A DNA stretch of 64,000 nucleotides from Streptomyces sp. Ru73 (lineage in GTDB: Bacteria; Actinomycetota; Actinomycetes; Streptomycetales; Streptomycetaceae), in assembly GCF_002920575.1 (NCBI RefSeq), contig NZ_PQSQ01000008.1, positions 62,001-126,000 on the forward strand. Direction: 5' to 3'. Shown here one piece after another: positions 27,274 through 40,185 of this stretch. Numbering within the stretch: the first letter of the stretch is position 1; each line of letters starts with the position of its first letter. A model generated the notes under the pieces. It was not told the origin of the DNA, made no database searches, and worked only from the letters and a program-made list of their open reading frames with translations. The translations under genes and the position numbers were made by a program.

Positions 27274-27696
27274 TCAGTCCTTCTTCTTCGTGCCCTGCGC
27301 GGCCTGCTGCGCGGCCTGCTCGGGGCCGGATTCGGCCGCCGGCTGCGCCCGTTCGGCCGGTTCCTGCCGCCGGGAGCGCTGTATCAGGACGGTGGCGCCA
27401 CCGACGGCCAGGGCGACCGGCCACTCCAGCGCCCCGGCGACGGCGAGCGCGCCGAGGCCGCCGTAGTACACGAGTTCCCTGGCAGGCGGCAGGGGCGGCA
27501 GCCATCCGGTGGCCGTCCGCGCGTTGTTCACCACGTCGCCCGGTGTGAGGTACGGGACGTGCAGCGGTGCGCGGACGTCGAGGGTGTGCACGCTCAGGCC
27601 CTGCTTGCTGCGGTGTATGTGCGTTTCCTCTGCGGACTCCTGAGCGGGCGTCCGTTTCGCAGCGGTTTTCCGCGTGCTTTCGGCTGTACTGGGCAT
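27274..27696 (-). CDS. Small membrane protein next to P-type ATPase
   Basis: This 140-residue protein has a charged N-terminus (SAESTRKTAAKRTPAQESAE fits the first part), a conserved-looking middle (LSVHTLDVRAPLHVPYLTPGD), then one or two short hydrophobic helices (LVYYGGLGALAVAGALEWPVALAVGGATVLI) and a Gln/Ala/Glu-rich tail. No named family. It is divergent from the large P-type ATPase gene with 139 bp between the starts, and could be an accessory protein of that pump; this is inference from position only. Confidence 0.65.
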   Translation of the reverse strand: MPSTAESTRKTAAKRTPAQESAEETHIHRSKQGLSVHTLDVRAPLHVPYLTPGDVVNNARTATGWLPPLPPARELVYYGGLGALAVAGALEWPVALAVGGATVLIQRSRRQEPAERAQPAAESGPEQAAQQAAQGTKKKD

Positions 27697-27835
27697 CCCA
27701 ACTCCTTGTTTGGCCCGAGTACGGTGTGCTGTGCGCACTCCATTCTGGCGCGTCCAGCGCGCGCCGGGGCATCGGAACGAAGCGGGCGGGCACCGGCTTC
27801 GGGGGGCCGGATGCCGGGGAGGCGGGTGGCGGACG

Positions 27836-32329
<4,494 letters not shown>

Positions 32330-32377
32330 GGCCGAGGCGGTGGCCCGAGGCCGCCGCACGCACCGGTCGCGGGCGCG

Positions 32378-33281
32378 TCAGCCGACCAGCAGGACGAGCT
32401 TCCCGCGTACGCGGCCGTCCTCGCCGGCGCGGTGTGCCTCGGCGACCTCGGCGAGCGGGAACGTCCGCACGACCGGGAGCGCGAAGCGCCCGGCCTCGAC
32501 CAGCTCGCCGATCCCGGCGAGCGCGTGGAGCGCACGGCCGGCGTCCCCACGGCTGAAGGTCACCCCGTGCTCCCGGGCGCCCTCGAAGTCGGCGACGGTG
32601 ACGACGTGTTCGGCGCCGCCGGCGAGCCCGATCAGCTCGGGCAGGACTCCGCTCCCGGCGACGTCGAGCGCCACGGCCGACGCCGTCGGGAGCGAGCGCG
32701 CGGACCCGCTCGACGAGGCCGGCGCCGTACGCGACGGGCTCGGCTCCCAGTGAACGCAGGTACGCGTGGTTCGCCGGGCTCGCGGTGCCGATGACGCGTG
32801 CGCCGCGCACCACGGCGAGCTGGACCGCGGCGCTGCCGACGCTTCCCGAGGCACCGTTGACGAGCAGCGTGCTGCCGCCCGCGACGCCGAGCTGGTCGAG
32901 CGCGCGCGTGGCCGTCTCGACGGCGGCCGGCAGCGCGGCGGCGTCCGCGAAGCCGAGCGACGGCGGGACCGGCGCGTAGTGGGCCAGCACGGCCAGTTCG
33001 GCCTGGGCCGCACCTTCCGCCGAGAAGCCGAAGACCGGGTCGCCGACGGCCACGTCCGTCACGCCCTCGCCGAGCGCGTCGACGACGCCCGCCGCCTCGT
33101 AGCCCAGGGGCTGCGGCAGTTCCGGGTCCATCAGGCCCCGGCGCTTCTTCCAGTCGCTCGCGTTGACCCCGGCCGCGCGCACCGCGATCCGCACCTGGCC
33201 GGGGCCCGGCCGGGGATCGGGCAGCTCCATGAGCTCCAGTACCTCCGGGCCCCCGAACCGGTGGAAACGGACTGCCTTCAT
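32378..33281 (-). pseudogene. NADP-dependent alcohol dehydrogenase/quinone oxidoreductase, frameshifted
   Basis: From ATG 33281 (GGAG six bases upstream) a medium-chain dehydrogenase of the quinone oxidoreductase type can be read: MKAVRFHRFGGPEVLEL, AGVNASDWKKR, PLGYEAAGVV and the NADP loop LLVNGASGSVGSAAVQLA. After ALAPDGVG the frame turns into Arg-rich nonsense; the true sequence continues in the next frame as VALDVAGSGVLPELIGLAGG through to GKLVLLVG, ending at 32378. One extra G in the GTCGGCC stretch near 32677-32682 (minus strand) explains it. An intact protein would be about 300 residues. Either the gene is broken or the assembly has a single-base error. Confidence 0.8.
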
Positions 33282-33407
33282 CACGTGCTCCGCAAGTCGA
33301 CTCGGGCGTCACACTCACCGCGCGTGCGACGGCACACGGGGGACGCCTCGCCCACCGTACGTCACCGCACGATCCGCCCCTTCACGGCACGGCACCGCGC
33401 ACTACGG

Positions 33408-35000
33408 CTACGGCTCGGTCAGCTCCGTCGCGACCTCGATCACGGCCGGCTCGCCGCTGCCGAGCGCGTCCTCGAGGGCCCGTACGAAGTCCTCGCCCGT
33501 GCGCACCGCGGTCGCGCGTACCCCGTAACCACCTGCGAGCCGGACGAAGTCGATGCCGGGCACGTCCAGGCCCGGCGTCTCCCCGGAGCCCAGGACCGTG
33601 GAGAACCAGCGCAGCGCACCGTACGTCCCGTTGTTCAGGATCACGATGATCACCGGGATGCGGTACCGGGCCGCCGTCCACAGCGCGGTGATGCCGTAGT
33701 TCGCCGAGCCGTCCCCGATCAGGCCGATGACCTGCCGCCGGTCGTGCGCCAGCTGCGCGCCGACGGAGGCCGGCAGGCCGAAGCCCAGCCCGCCGGAGGC
33801 CGGGAAGAAGTAACTGCCCGGCAGGGAGAGGTCCATCTGGGCCCAGAAGGCGCCGGTGGTCGAGGTGGACTCCTTCACGTACACCGCGTCCCGCGGCGCG
33901 GTACGGCGCAGCAGCGCGAACAGCTCCTCGGGGTGCACCCGGTCCCCGGAAGCGGCCGTGGGCGCGGGCCGGAAGTCCGGCAGCGGCGGCAGCGCCGGAC
34001 GGCGCCCACCCGTCACCCGCTCGGCCAGCCGCGCCAGCGCGTCCCGCACCCCGCCGACCAGCGCCTCGCCCATCGGCGCCCGCGCGGCCTCGCCCGGATC
34101 GCTGGTCAGCTGGATCAGCCGGGCCCCCTCGGGCAGATACGCGCCGGGCACGAACTGGTGGTACCGGAACACCGGCGCCCCGGCCACCAGGATCACGTCG
34201 TGCCCCGCCAGCGCTTCGCTCACGCCCCGCACGGCCGCCGGCAGCACACCGCGGAAGGCGGGGTGCCGGGTGGGGAAGGGACAGCGGGAAGCGGAGGGCG
34301 CGATCCACACCGGCGCGCCCAGCGCGTCCGCCAGCCGTACGGCGTCGGCGTTGGCCTCCTCGGCGTCCACCTCGGGGCCGAGCACCAGCACGGGGTTGGC
34401 CGCGCCGTCCAGGGCCGCAACGAGGCCGTCGAGCTGTGCCTCGCCGAGCGCACCGGCCGCCGCCGTCCGACGTTCCGTCAGGAGGCGGGCGTCGTCGGGT
34501 GCCTCCTGCGCCCAGTCGTCGTACGGCACCGACACATACACCGGGCCCTTGGCCGGCAGGTTCGCCAGATGGATCGCCTGGCTCAGCGCGCGCGGCACGT
34601 CCGCCGCGCAGGCCGGCTCGCAGGCCCACTTGACCAGCGGCTTCGGCAGGGCGGGCGCGTCCACGCTGGCCAGCATGACCTCCTGGCCGACCGTCGAGCG
34701 GACCTGCTGGCCCGCGGTGATCACCAGCGGGCTGTGCGCGTACACCGCGTTGGTGAGCATGCCCATGGCGTTGCCGGTGCCGGCGGCCGCGTGCAGGTTC
34801 ACGAACGCGGCCTCGCCACGGGCCTGTGCGTACCCGTCGGCCATGGCCAGCACCGCGCCCTCGTGCAGCCCGAGGACATAGCGGAAGTCCGCCGGCATGC
34901 CGGCGAGGAACGGCAGCTCGTTCGAGCCCGGATTGCCGAAGACCGTCGTCAGGCCGTGCGCCCTCAGCAGCGCGTACGTCGCTTCGCTCACGGTGGCCAT
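33408..35000 (-). CDS. mdlC: Benzoylformate decarboxylase
   Basis: This 530-residue thiamine-diphosphate enzyme follows Pseudomonas MdlC almost throughout: TVFGNPGSNELPFL, INLH-like FVNLHAAAGTGNAMG, HSPLVITAGQQVRSTVG, GPVYVSVPYDDW, APSASRCPFPTRHPAFRG and APVFRYHQF. All four residues known to matter in MdlC are present (Ser in GSNE, Glu in LHEGA, His in NLHAAAG, His in FRYHQ). The cofactor motif is GDGSANYGITALWTAARY with NNGTYGALRW. It converts benzoylformate to benzaldehyde and CO2. The divergent LysR gene, the aromatic-acid transporter and the aldehyde dehydrogenase nearby make a functional set. Start at ATG 35000. Confidence 0.9.
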   Translation of the reverse strand: MATVSEATYALLRAHGLTTVFGNPGSNELPFLAGMPADFRYVLGLHEGAVLAMADGYAQARGEAAFVNLHAAAGTGNAMGMLTNAVYAHSPLVITAGQQVRSTVGQEVMLASVDAPALPKPLVKWACEPACAADVPRALSQAIHLANLPAKGPVYVSVPYDDWAQEAPDDARLLTERRTAAAGALGEAQLDGLVAALDGAANPVLVLGPEVDAEEANADAVRLADALGAPVWIAPSASRCPFPTRHPAFRGVLPAAVRGVSEALAGHDVILVAGAPVFRYHQFVPGAYLPEGARLIQLTSDPGEAARAPMGEALVGGVRDALARLAERVTGGRRPALPPLPDFRPAPTAASGDRVHPEELFALLRRTAPRDAVYVKESTSTTGAFWAQMDLSLPGSYFFPASGGLGFGLPASVGAQLAHDRRQVIGLIGDGSANYGITALWTAARYRIPVIIVILNNGTYGALRWFSTVLGSGETPGLDVPGIDFVRLAGGYGVRATAVRTGEDFVRALEDALGSGEPAVIEVATELTEP

Positions 35001-35083
35001 CGGTTCTCCGTTCCTGCGGCGGTGACCCGCCTCACGGTAGGGAGGGCACGCCCATAGGGCCAATGACTGCTCTCGATGGCCGC

Positions 35084-35098
35084 ATAGAAGAGATCTAT
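35084..35098. promoter_or_regulatory. Candidate LysR-type operator
   Basis: ATAGA-N5-TCTAT is a perfect five-base inverted repeat in the 131-bp gap between the divergent mdlC-like and LysR genes. Its length of 15 bases suits a LysR-type recognition site, 34 bp upstream of the chosen LysR start. Confidence 0.4.
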
Positions 35099-35131
35099 AC
35101 GCGGTCGTTCGCGTGTTCTAGGGTCGGCCGC

Positions 35132-36031
35132 GTGCCGGACCTCGACCTCAACCTCGTCAAGACGTTCGTGCTGCTCTACGAGACCCGGAGCGTCACCCGG
35201 ACCGCGCAGGCGCTCTTCATCACGCAGCCCTCGGCCAGCCACGCCCTGCGGCGGCTGCGCCGGCACTTCGGCGACGACCTCTTCGTCCGCTCCGCCGACG
35301 GGCTCCGGCCCACGGAGACCGCGGCGCGCATGTACCCCCGGCTGCGTCAGGCGCTGGAGGTGATCACGGAGACCGTTGCCGGCACCGGCACCTTCGACCC
35401 GCTGACCTCGCAGCGCACCTTCCGGCTCCGCGCGACCGACCTCGGCGAGCTGATCCTGCTCCCGGCCGTGCTCGCCGAGCTGGAGACCCGCGCGCCGCAC
35501 TGCCGGATGGAGGTCGCGCCGCTGGACTCCGCCGCTGCCGCCCAGGAGCTGCGCCAGGGCCGTGCCGACGCCGTCATCTGCACGCCGCGCATCGACGCGC
35601 CCGACCTCCGGCGCGACGCGCTGTTCCAGGAGCGCTACGTCGGCCTGTGCGCCGAGGACCATCCGCGCATCGGCGACCGGCCGGCGCTGGGGGAGTACCT
35701 GGCCGAGCGGCACATCGCCGTCGCGGCGGCGGCAGGCCACGTCGACGCGGACGAGGTGCTGGCCCGGCTCGGCCACCCGCGCGACATCGTGGCCCACGTA
35801 CCGCACTTCGCCGTGCTGCCCGAACTGGTCGCGCGCACCGGGTATCTGGCGGTCGTCCCCGGCCGCGCCGTCCGCTCCTTCATCCGCGCGGCGCCGGTGC
35901 GCACCTTCACCCTGCCGTTCGACATCCCCACCGCCGAAGTGGCGCTGTACACGTACCGCAGGACGCTGCCGGCGCCGGCGGTGGAGTGGCTGCGCGCCGC
36001 GGTCACCGGGCTGCTGGCGTCCGCCCGTTGA
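35132..36031 (+). CDS. LysR-family regulator of the benzoylformate module
   Basis: This 299-residue LysR regulator has the N-terminal winged helix LNLVKTFVLLYETRSVTRTAQALFITQPSAS... (residues 5-65, quoted in part) and the two-part substrate domain (LRATDLGELILLPAVLAEL onward). The RSVTRTA and QPSASHAL pattern resembles the NodD/NahR-like branch that senses aromatic compounds. I chose GTG 35132 because the family usually starts MPDLDLNLV; ATG 35063 is possible but would place the inverted repeat inside the gene. It is divergent from mdlC and probably controls mdlC and the downstream transporter. Confidence 0.85.
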   Translation: MPDLDLNLVKTFVLLYETRSVTRTAQALFITQPSASHALRRLRRHFGDDLFVRSADGLRPTETAARMYPRLRQALEVITETVAGTGTFDPLTSQRTFRLRATDLGELILLPAVLAELETRAPHCRMEVAPLDSAAAAQELRQGRADAVICTPRIDAPDLRRDALFQERYVGLCAEDHPRIGDRPALGEYLAERHIAVAAAAGHVDADEVLARLGHPRDIVAHVPHFAVLPELVARTGYLAVVPGRAVRSFIRAAPVRTFTLPFDIPTAEVALYTYRRTLPAPAVEWLRAAVTGLLASAR

Positions 36032-36124
36032 CGGCCGGGCATCCGGCATCCGGGCAGTGACGGCCGCGCATCCCGCGTCCGGCCGTTGACGGCCGCGTAT
36101 CTCACGTCCGGCCATTGACAGCCG
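36027..36124. repeat. 29-bp degenerate tandem repeat overlapping LysR stop codon
   Basis: Units begin at 36027, 36057, 36085 and 36114 and each opens with (T)TGACGGCCG or a close variant, followed by a second part ending TCCGGSC. The first unit contains the LysR stop codon. Three full copies and a partial fourth are visible. The rest of the gap to the MFS start at 36279 shows nothing clear. Confidence 0.7.
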
Positions 36125-36278
36125 GGGGAAGCGGCCCGACACTCATGCCACTCATCTGGTGAATGACCTTTCACCAGGCGAACGGCGTGCCGGTGTGCAC
36201 GCCCGCACGAGCCGCACGGAACGTCCGCGCCGCAGCGGACGCAAGAGCCGCACAGACTCCAGGACACCAGGGACACCC

Positions 36279-37640
36279 ATGACTTCCTCCGGCATGCCCG
36301 GGCCAGGCAGCCCGCACACCGCTCGCCCGCCGCACACCTTCCGCACGGTCTTCCCGGTCCTCGCCCTGTGCTGGCTGGCCGTCTTCTTCGACGGGATGGA
36401 CGTCAACATCTACGGCGCCGTCATGCCGCACATGCTCGACGACGCGGGGCTCGGCCTCACCCCGGCGACCGCCGGGACCATCGGCAGCTGGACCGCCTTC
36501 GGCATGCTCTTCGGCGCGCTCGCCGCCGGCAACCTCACCGACTGGCTCGGCCGCCGTTCCACGCTCGTCGCCAGCGTCGTGCTGTTCTCCCTCGGCTCGG
36601 CGGTCTGCGCCCTCGCCGCCGGACCGGCCCTCTTCGGTGCCGGCCGGTTCGTCGCGGGCCTCGGCCTCGGCGGCCTCACCCCGCTCGCCCTCGCCATGGT
36701 GCTGGAGTTCGCGCCGCCGGGCCGCGCCGCGCTCACCACCGGCCTGCTGATGTCCTCGTACCACGCGGGCGGCATGGCGGCGACCGGCATCGGCCTCGGC
36801 CTCGCGCCCGCCGCTGGCTGGCGCGCCGTCTTCTGGGCCGGGGTGCTGCCCGCCGTCATCGCCGTGCCCCTGCTGCTGAAGTACCTCCCCGAATCGCCCG
36901 GCGTGCTGCTCGCGCGCGGCGACCGCACCCGCGCCGACGCCGTCGCCGACCGCTACGGCCTGCCCCGCCCCACCCCCGTGCAGGCTCCCGCCGCCGGCGC
37001 CAAGGGCCGGCTGGCCGCCGTCCGCGCGCTCTTCGCCGCCGGGTCCCGCCGGGCCACCCTGCTGCTCTGGCTGGCGTCCTTCTGCGGCCTGGTCCTGGTG
37101 TACGGCGTGTCCACCTGGCTGCCGCAGATGATGCGCGCCTCCGGCTACGGCCTCAGCTCCTCGGTCACCTTCCTGATGGTCATCAACGGCGGCGGCATCG
37201 TCGGCATGTTCGTCGCGGGCCGCGCCGCCGACCGCTTCGGTGCCGTACGCATCTCGGCGCTCTGGTTCGCCCTCACCGCGGCCGGCGCGCTGCTCCTGAA
37301 GTCGCACCTGCCGCTCGGCGTCACGTACGTGGTCGTCGCGCTCACCGGCGTCTGGCTGTTCAGCGCGCAGGTGATGGTCTACGCGGTCACCGACACGGTC
37401 TACCGCGACAGCGAACGCGCCGCCGGGCTCGGCATGGTCACCGGCGTCGGCCGGATGGGCGCCGCCTTCGGCCCCTGGCTGATCGGCATCCTCGCCGCGA
37501 CCGGCAGCCAGGCGCGGGGCTTCACCGCGTTCGCGCTGGCGGGCCTGATCGGCGCCGCTGCCGTCGCGCTGGTCCCGCTCGTACGGCGGACGCGGCGCGA
37601 CGACCGCTCGGCGCCCCGCGACGTCGCGGCGACGGGATGA
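36279..37640 (+). CDS. MFS transporter, aromatic acid:H+ symporter type
   Basis: This 453-residue protein has twelve predicted helices. The first helix carries FFDGMDVNIYGAVMPHM, matching the DGxD motif of the AAHS family (PcaK, BenK), in which the aspartates are needed for uptake of benzoate-type acids. GNLTDWLGRRSTL is the loop 2-3 MFS motif. It most likely imports the aromatic acid handled by the benzoylformate decarboxylase module; substrate is inferred. Start at ATG 36279, with AGGGA about eight bases before it. Same direction as the LysR gene. Confidence 0.85.
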   Translation: MTSSGMPGPGSPHTARPPHTFRTVFPVLALCWLAVFFDGMDVNIYGAVMPHMLDDAGLGLTPATAGTIGSWTAFGMLFGALAAGNLTDWLGRRSTLVASVVLFSLGSAVCALAAGPALFGAGRFVAGLGLGGLTPLALAMVLEFAPPGRAALTTGLLMSSYHAGGMAATGIGLGLAPAAGWRAVFWAGVLPAVIAVPLLLKYLPESPGVLLARGDRTRADAVADRYGLPRPTPVQAPAAGAKGRLAAVRALFAAGSRRATLLLWLASFCGLVLVYGVSTWLPQMMRASGYGLSSSVTFLMVINGGGIVGMFVAGRAADRFGAVRISALWFALTAAGALLLKSHLPLGVTYVVVALTGVWLFSAQVMVYAVTDTVYRDSERAAGLGMVTGVGRMGAAFGPWLIGILAATGSQARGFTAFALAGLIGAAAVALVPLVRRTRRDDRSAPRDVAATG

Positions 37641-37684
37641 CCGGGCCGGGACGACCGCGACGGGATGAACGCAACAGCACGACC
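37629..37684. repeat. 28-bp tandem duplication over MFS stop codon
   Basis: GCGACGGGATGA occurs at 37629 and again at 37657; the copies are 28 bases long and diverge in their middle parts. The first contains the stop codon of the MFS gene and the second repeats it outside the gene. Confidence 0.7.
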
Positions 37685-37688
37685 GTGC

Positions 37689-37721
37689 CGGGGAGGCCGG
37701 ACCCGAAGGCCGGCCGCCCCG
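37689..37721. terminator. Hairpin between convergent genes
   Basis: CGGGGAGGCCGG (37689-37700) pairs with CCGGCCGCCCCG (37710-37721) with one mismatch and a nine-base loop. It separates the MFS transporter gene from the end of the aldehyde dehydrogenase gene and can act in both directions. Confidence 0.6.
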
Positions 37722-37737
37722 TGAGCGGTTCGTCAGA

Positions 37738-39198
37738 TCAGAAGGGGTACTGCGCCTGCTGCGTCGCCACGGTGACCCAGCGGGTGCTGGAGAACGCCTC
37801 GATGCCCCAGCGGCCGCCGAACCTGCCGTACCCGGAGTCCTTGACGCCGCCGAACGGGGCCTGCGGCTCGTCGCCGACGGACTGGTCGTTGACGTGCACG
37901 ATGCCGGTACGGATCCGGCGTGCGACGGCCAGCCCATGGGTGGCGTTCTCGGTGAGGATGCCGCAGGTCAGGCCGTTCTCGGTGTCGTTGGCGAGTTCAA
38001 TGGCCGCCGCGTCGTCGGCGAACGTCTCGACCACGCAGACCGGCCCGAACGCCTCGCCGTAGTAGAGGTCCATGTCCTTGGTCACGCCGGTCAGCACGGT
38101 CGCCGGGTGCACCGCGCCGTCCGGCGCTCCGCCGCCCGTCAGCACCGTGGCGCCCTTGTCCACCGCGTCCTTCACCAGCGCCGCGACGCGCTCCGCTGCC
38201 GCCGCGCTGACCAGCGGCCCGACCACCGTGTTCGGGTCGCGGGGGTCGCCCGAGGGCAGCGCCGCGACCTTCTCGGTGAACTTCCGGGTGAACTCCTCGG
38301 CCAGGCTCTCGTGCACGAGGATGCGGTCACCGGACATGCAGATCTGCCCCGCGTTCATGAACACGCCGAAGGTGACCGCGTCCACCGCGTAGTCCACGTC
38401 CGCGTCGTCCAGTACGAGGATCGCGTTCTTGCCGCCCAGCTCCAGCACGGCGGGCTTGAGGTGCCGGGCCGCGTGGGTGCCGATGATCCGGCCGACGCCG
38501 GTGGAACCGGTGAAGTTGACGGCCCGTACGCGCGCGTCGGCGATCAGCGCCTCGGCGACCTCGGCCGCGTCCTCGGGGGCGTTGGTGACCACGTTCAGCA
38601 CGCCGTCCGGCAGGCCCGCCTCGCGCAGCACGTCGGCGACGAACAGCCCGCAGGCCAGCGGCGCGTCCTCGCTCGGCTTGACCACGACGGTGTTGCCCGC
38701 GGCGAGCGGCGCCGCGACGGCGCGCACGCCGAGGATCAGCGGCGCGTTCCAGGGCGCGAACGCCGCGACGACGCCGAGCGGTTCGCGTATCGCCATGCCC
38801 AGCGCGCCGGTCTCCTGGGTGCTCAGCACCTCGCCGCGCGGTGCGGTGATCGCGGCGGCGGCCTCGCGCAGCACGTTGGCCGCGAGCGCGACGTTGAAGT
38901 GTGCCCACGGCGCCGTGCCGCCGACCTCCTGCGCCATCAGCTCGACCGCCTGCTCGCCCTTGGCGTCGAGCAGGTCGGCGGCCTTGAGGAAGATCGCCCG
39001 GCGCGCGAACGGCGCGAGCGCTGCCCACGCGGGGAACGCCGCCTCCGCCGCGTCCACGGCCCGCGTGACGTCCTCGGGCCCGCCGGCGGCGACGGTCGCG
39101 TAGACCTCGCCGGTGAAGGGGCTGATGTCCGCTGCGGTGCGGCCGGAGGCGGCGGGTACGTCCTCGCCGCCGATGAACAGTTCACGGGTGGTCGCCAT
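37738..39198 (-). CDS. Aldehyde dehydrogenase (benzaldehyde/vanillin dehydrogenase type)
   Basis: This 486-residue aldehyde dehydrogenase has FAPWNAPLILGVRAVAAPLAAGN, the glutamate motif LELGGKNAILVL, and the nucleophile in NAGQICMSGDRI. The C-terminus INDQ-like VNDQSVGDEPQAPFGGVKDSGYGRFGG is that of the salicylaldehyde/vanillin/benzaldehyde dehydrogenase group. It would oxidise the benzaldehyde produced by the neighbouring benzoylformate decarboxylase to benzoate. Start at ATG 39198. A perfect inverted repeat lies about 100 bp upstream. Transcribed towards the transporter gene. Confidence 0.85.
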   Translation of the reverse strand: MATTRELFIGGEDVPAASGRTAADISPFTGEVYATVAAGGPEDVTRAVDAAEAAFPAWAALAPFARRAIFLKAADLLDAKGEQAVELMAQEVGGTAPWAHFNVALAANVLREAAAAITAPRGEVLSTQETGALGMAIREPLGVVAAFAPWNAPLILGVRAVAAPLAAGNTVVVKPSEDAPLACGLFVADVLREAGLPDGVLNVVTNAPEDAAEVAEALIADARVRAVNFTGSTGVGRIIGTHAARHLKPAVLELGGKNAILVLDDADVDYAVDAVTFGVFMNAGQICMSGDRILVHESLAEEFTRKFTEKVAALPSGDPRDPNTVVGPLVSAAAAERVAALVKDAVDKGATVLTGGGAPDGAVHPATVLTGVTKDMDLYYGEAFGPVCVVETFADDAAAIELANDTENGLTCGILTENATHGLAVARRIRTGIVHVNDQSVGDEPQAPFGGVKDSGYGRFGGRWGIEAFSSTRWVTVATQQAQYPF

Positions 39199-39293
39199 GA
39201 GGTCAATGATCCTTTGTCGCGGGCGGGCAGGGGGAAGCGGGGGAGGGGCCGCGCGGAGCGGCGGGGTCCGCAGCAGGTGCGTAGGTTCGTATG

Positions 39294-39309
39294 GTGAACT
39301 TTCGTTCAC
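39294..39309. promoter_or_regulatory. Palindromic operator candidate upstream of aldehyde dehydrogenase
   Basis: GTGAAC-TTTC-GTTCAC is a perfect inverted repeat of two six-base arms. It lies 95 bp upstream of the aldehyde dehydrogenase start, in an AT-richer patch of otherwise very GC-rich spacer, as expected for a promoter-operator. The regulator is unknown. Confidence 0.5.
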
Positions 39310-39522
39310 TCGTTCCGAAAATGCTGCTTCCGGCCGTCCCGAATGTCAAGATCCGCGCCCCGTCCCGCAGGGCGCCACCGCGTGCCGCAGGGCGCCACCG
39401 CGACGGCCGAGGCGTCCGGGCTGCCGTCCGGACTGCCGTGCGGACCGCCGTACGGGCTGCCGTGCGGGTGAAGCCCCCGCCTTTCCCCGGGGGCCGGCGT
39501 CCTTCCGGGGTACAGACGTGCC
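39310..39522. repeat. Intergenic spacer with two sets of short tandem repeats
   Basis: The spacer of 324 bp between the divergent aldehyde dehydrogenase and flavodoxin-like genes contains, besides the palindrome, two copies of CCGCAGGGCGCCACCGCG spaced by 20 bases (from about 39365) and four 12-base units of the type CTGCCGTCCGGA (39421-39468). No gene is supported here. Confidence 0.6.
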
Positions 39523-40128
39523 ATGCGTGCCCTCGTGATCAATTGCACCCTCAAGCCCTCTCCGCAGTCGTCGAACACCGAAGCCCTTGCCGATGTCGTG
39601 GTCAAGGCCCTGGACGGCCACGGGGTCACCTCGCAGACGGTGCGGGCCGTCGACCTGGACCTCCGGCCCGGCGTGGAGAGCGACATGGGGGAGGGCGACG
39701 ACTGGCCCTCCGTACGCGAGAAGATCGTGAACTCCGAGATCCTGGTCATCGCCTCGCCGACCTGGCTCGGCCGCCCCTCCTCCGTCGCCCAGCGCGTACT
39801 GGAGCGGATGGACGCGATGCTGAGCGAGACCGACGACGAGGGCCGGCCGATCGCGTTCAACCGCGTGGCCGGCGTCGTCGTCACCGGCAACGAGGACGGC
39901 GCGCACCACGTCATCAGCGAGATCAACGGCGCCCTGGTCGACATCGGCTACACCATCCCCGGCCAGAGCTGGACGTACTGGCACCTGGGCCCGGGGCCGG
40001 GCCCCGACTACCTCGACGACGGCCGCGGCCACGACTGGTCGGCGTCCACCGGCCGCGCGATGGCCTCCAACCTCGTCCACGCGGCCCGCGCCCTCGCCGA
40101 GCACCCGCTCCCGGTCCCGCCGTCCTGA
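39523..40128 (+). CDS. Flavodoxin-like NAD(P)H-dependent oxidoreductase
   Basis: This 201-residue protein starts with a phosphate-binding strand and loop ALVINCTLKPSPQSSNTEAL and continues with ILVIASPTWLGRPSSVAQRVLERMD, the FMN-contact segment of WrbA/NADPH-dependent FMN reductase-like proteins. GVVVTGNEDGAHHVISEINGAL follows. It should bind FMN and reduce quinones or similar acceptors in the cytoplasm. It is not coupled to the neighbouring genes. Confidence 0.82.
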   Translation: MRALVINCTLKPSPQSSNTEALADVVVKALDGHGVTSQTVRAVDLDLRPGVESDMGEGDDWPSVREKIVNSEILVIASPTWLGRPSSVAQRVLERMDAMLSETDDEGRPIAFNRVAGVVVTGNEDGAHHVISEINGALVDIGYTIPGQSWTYWHLGPGPGPDYLDDGRGHDWSASTGRAMASNLVHAARALAEHPLPVPPS

Positions 40129-40185
40129 CCTCGCCCGCTCGCACCGCCTCGTATCCCGCCGCACCCCCTCTAGGAGTGGTCCACC

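Noticed and set aside
39295..39309. Single GTTCACC-like unit (minus strand) as a PHO box
   Set aside because: Only one unit is present and it is better explained as half of a perfect palindrome.
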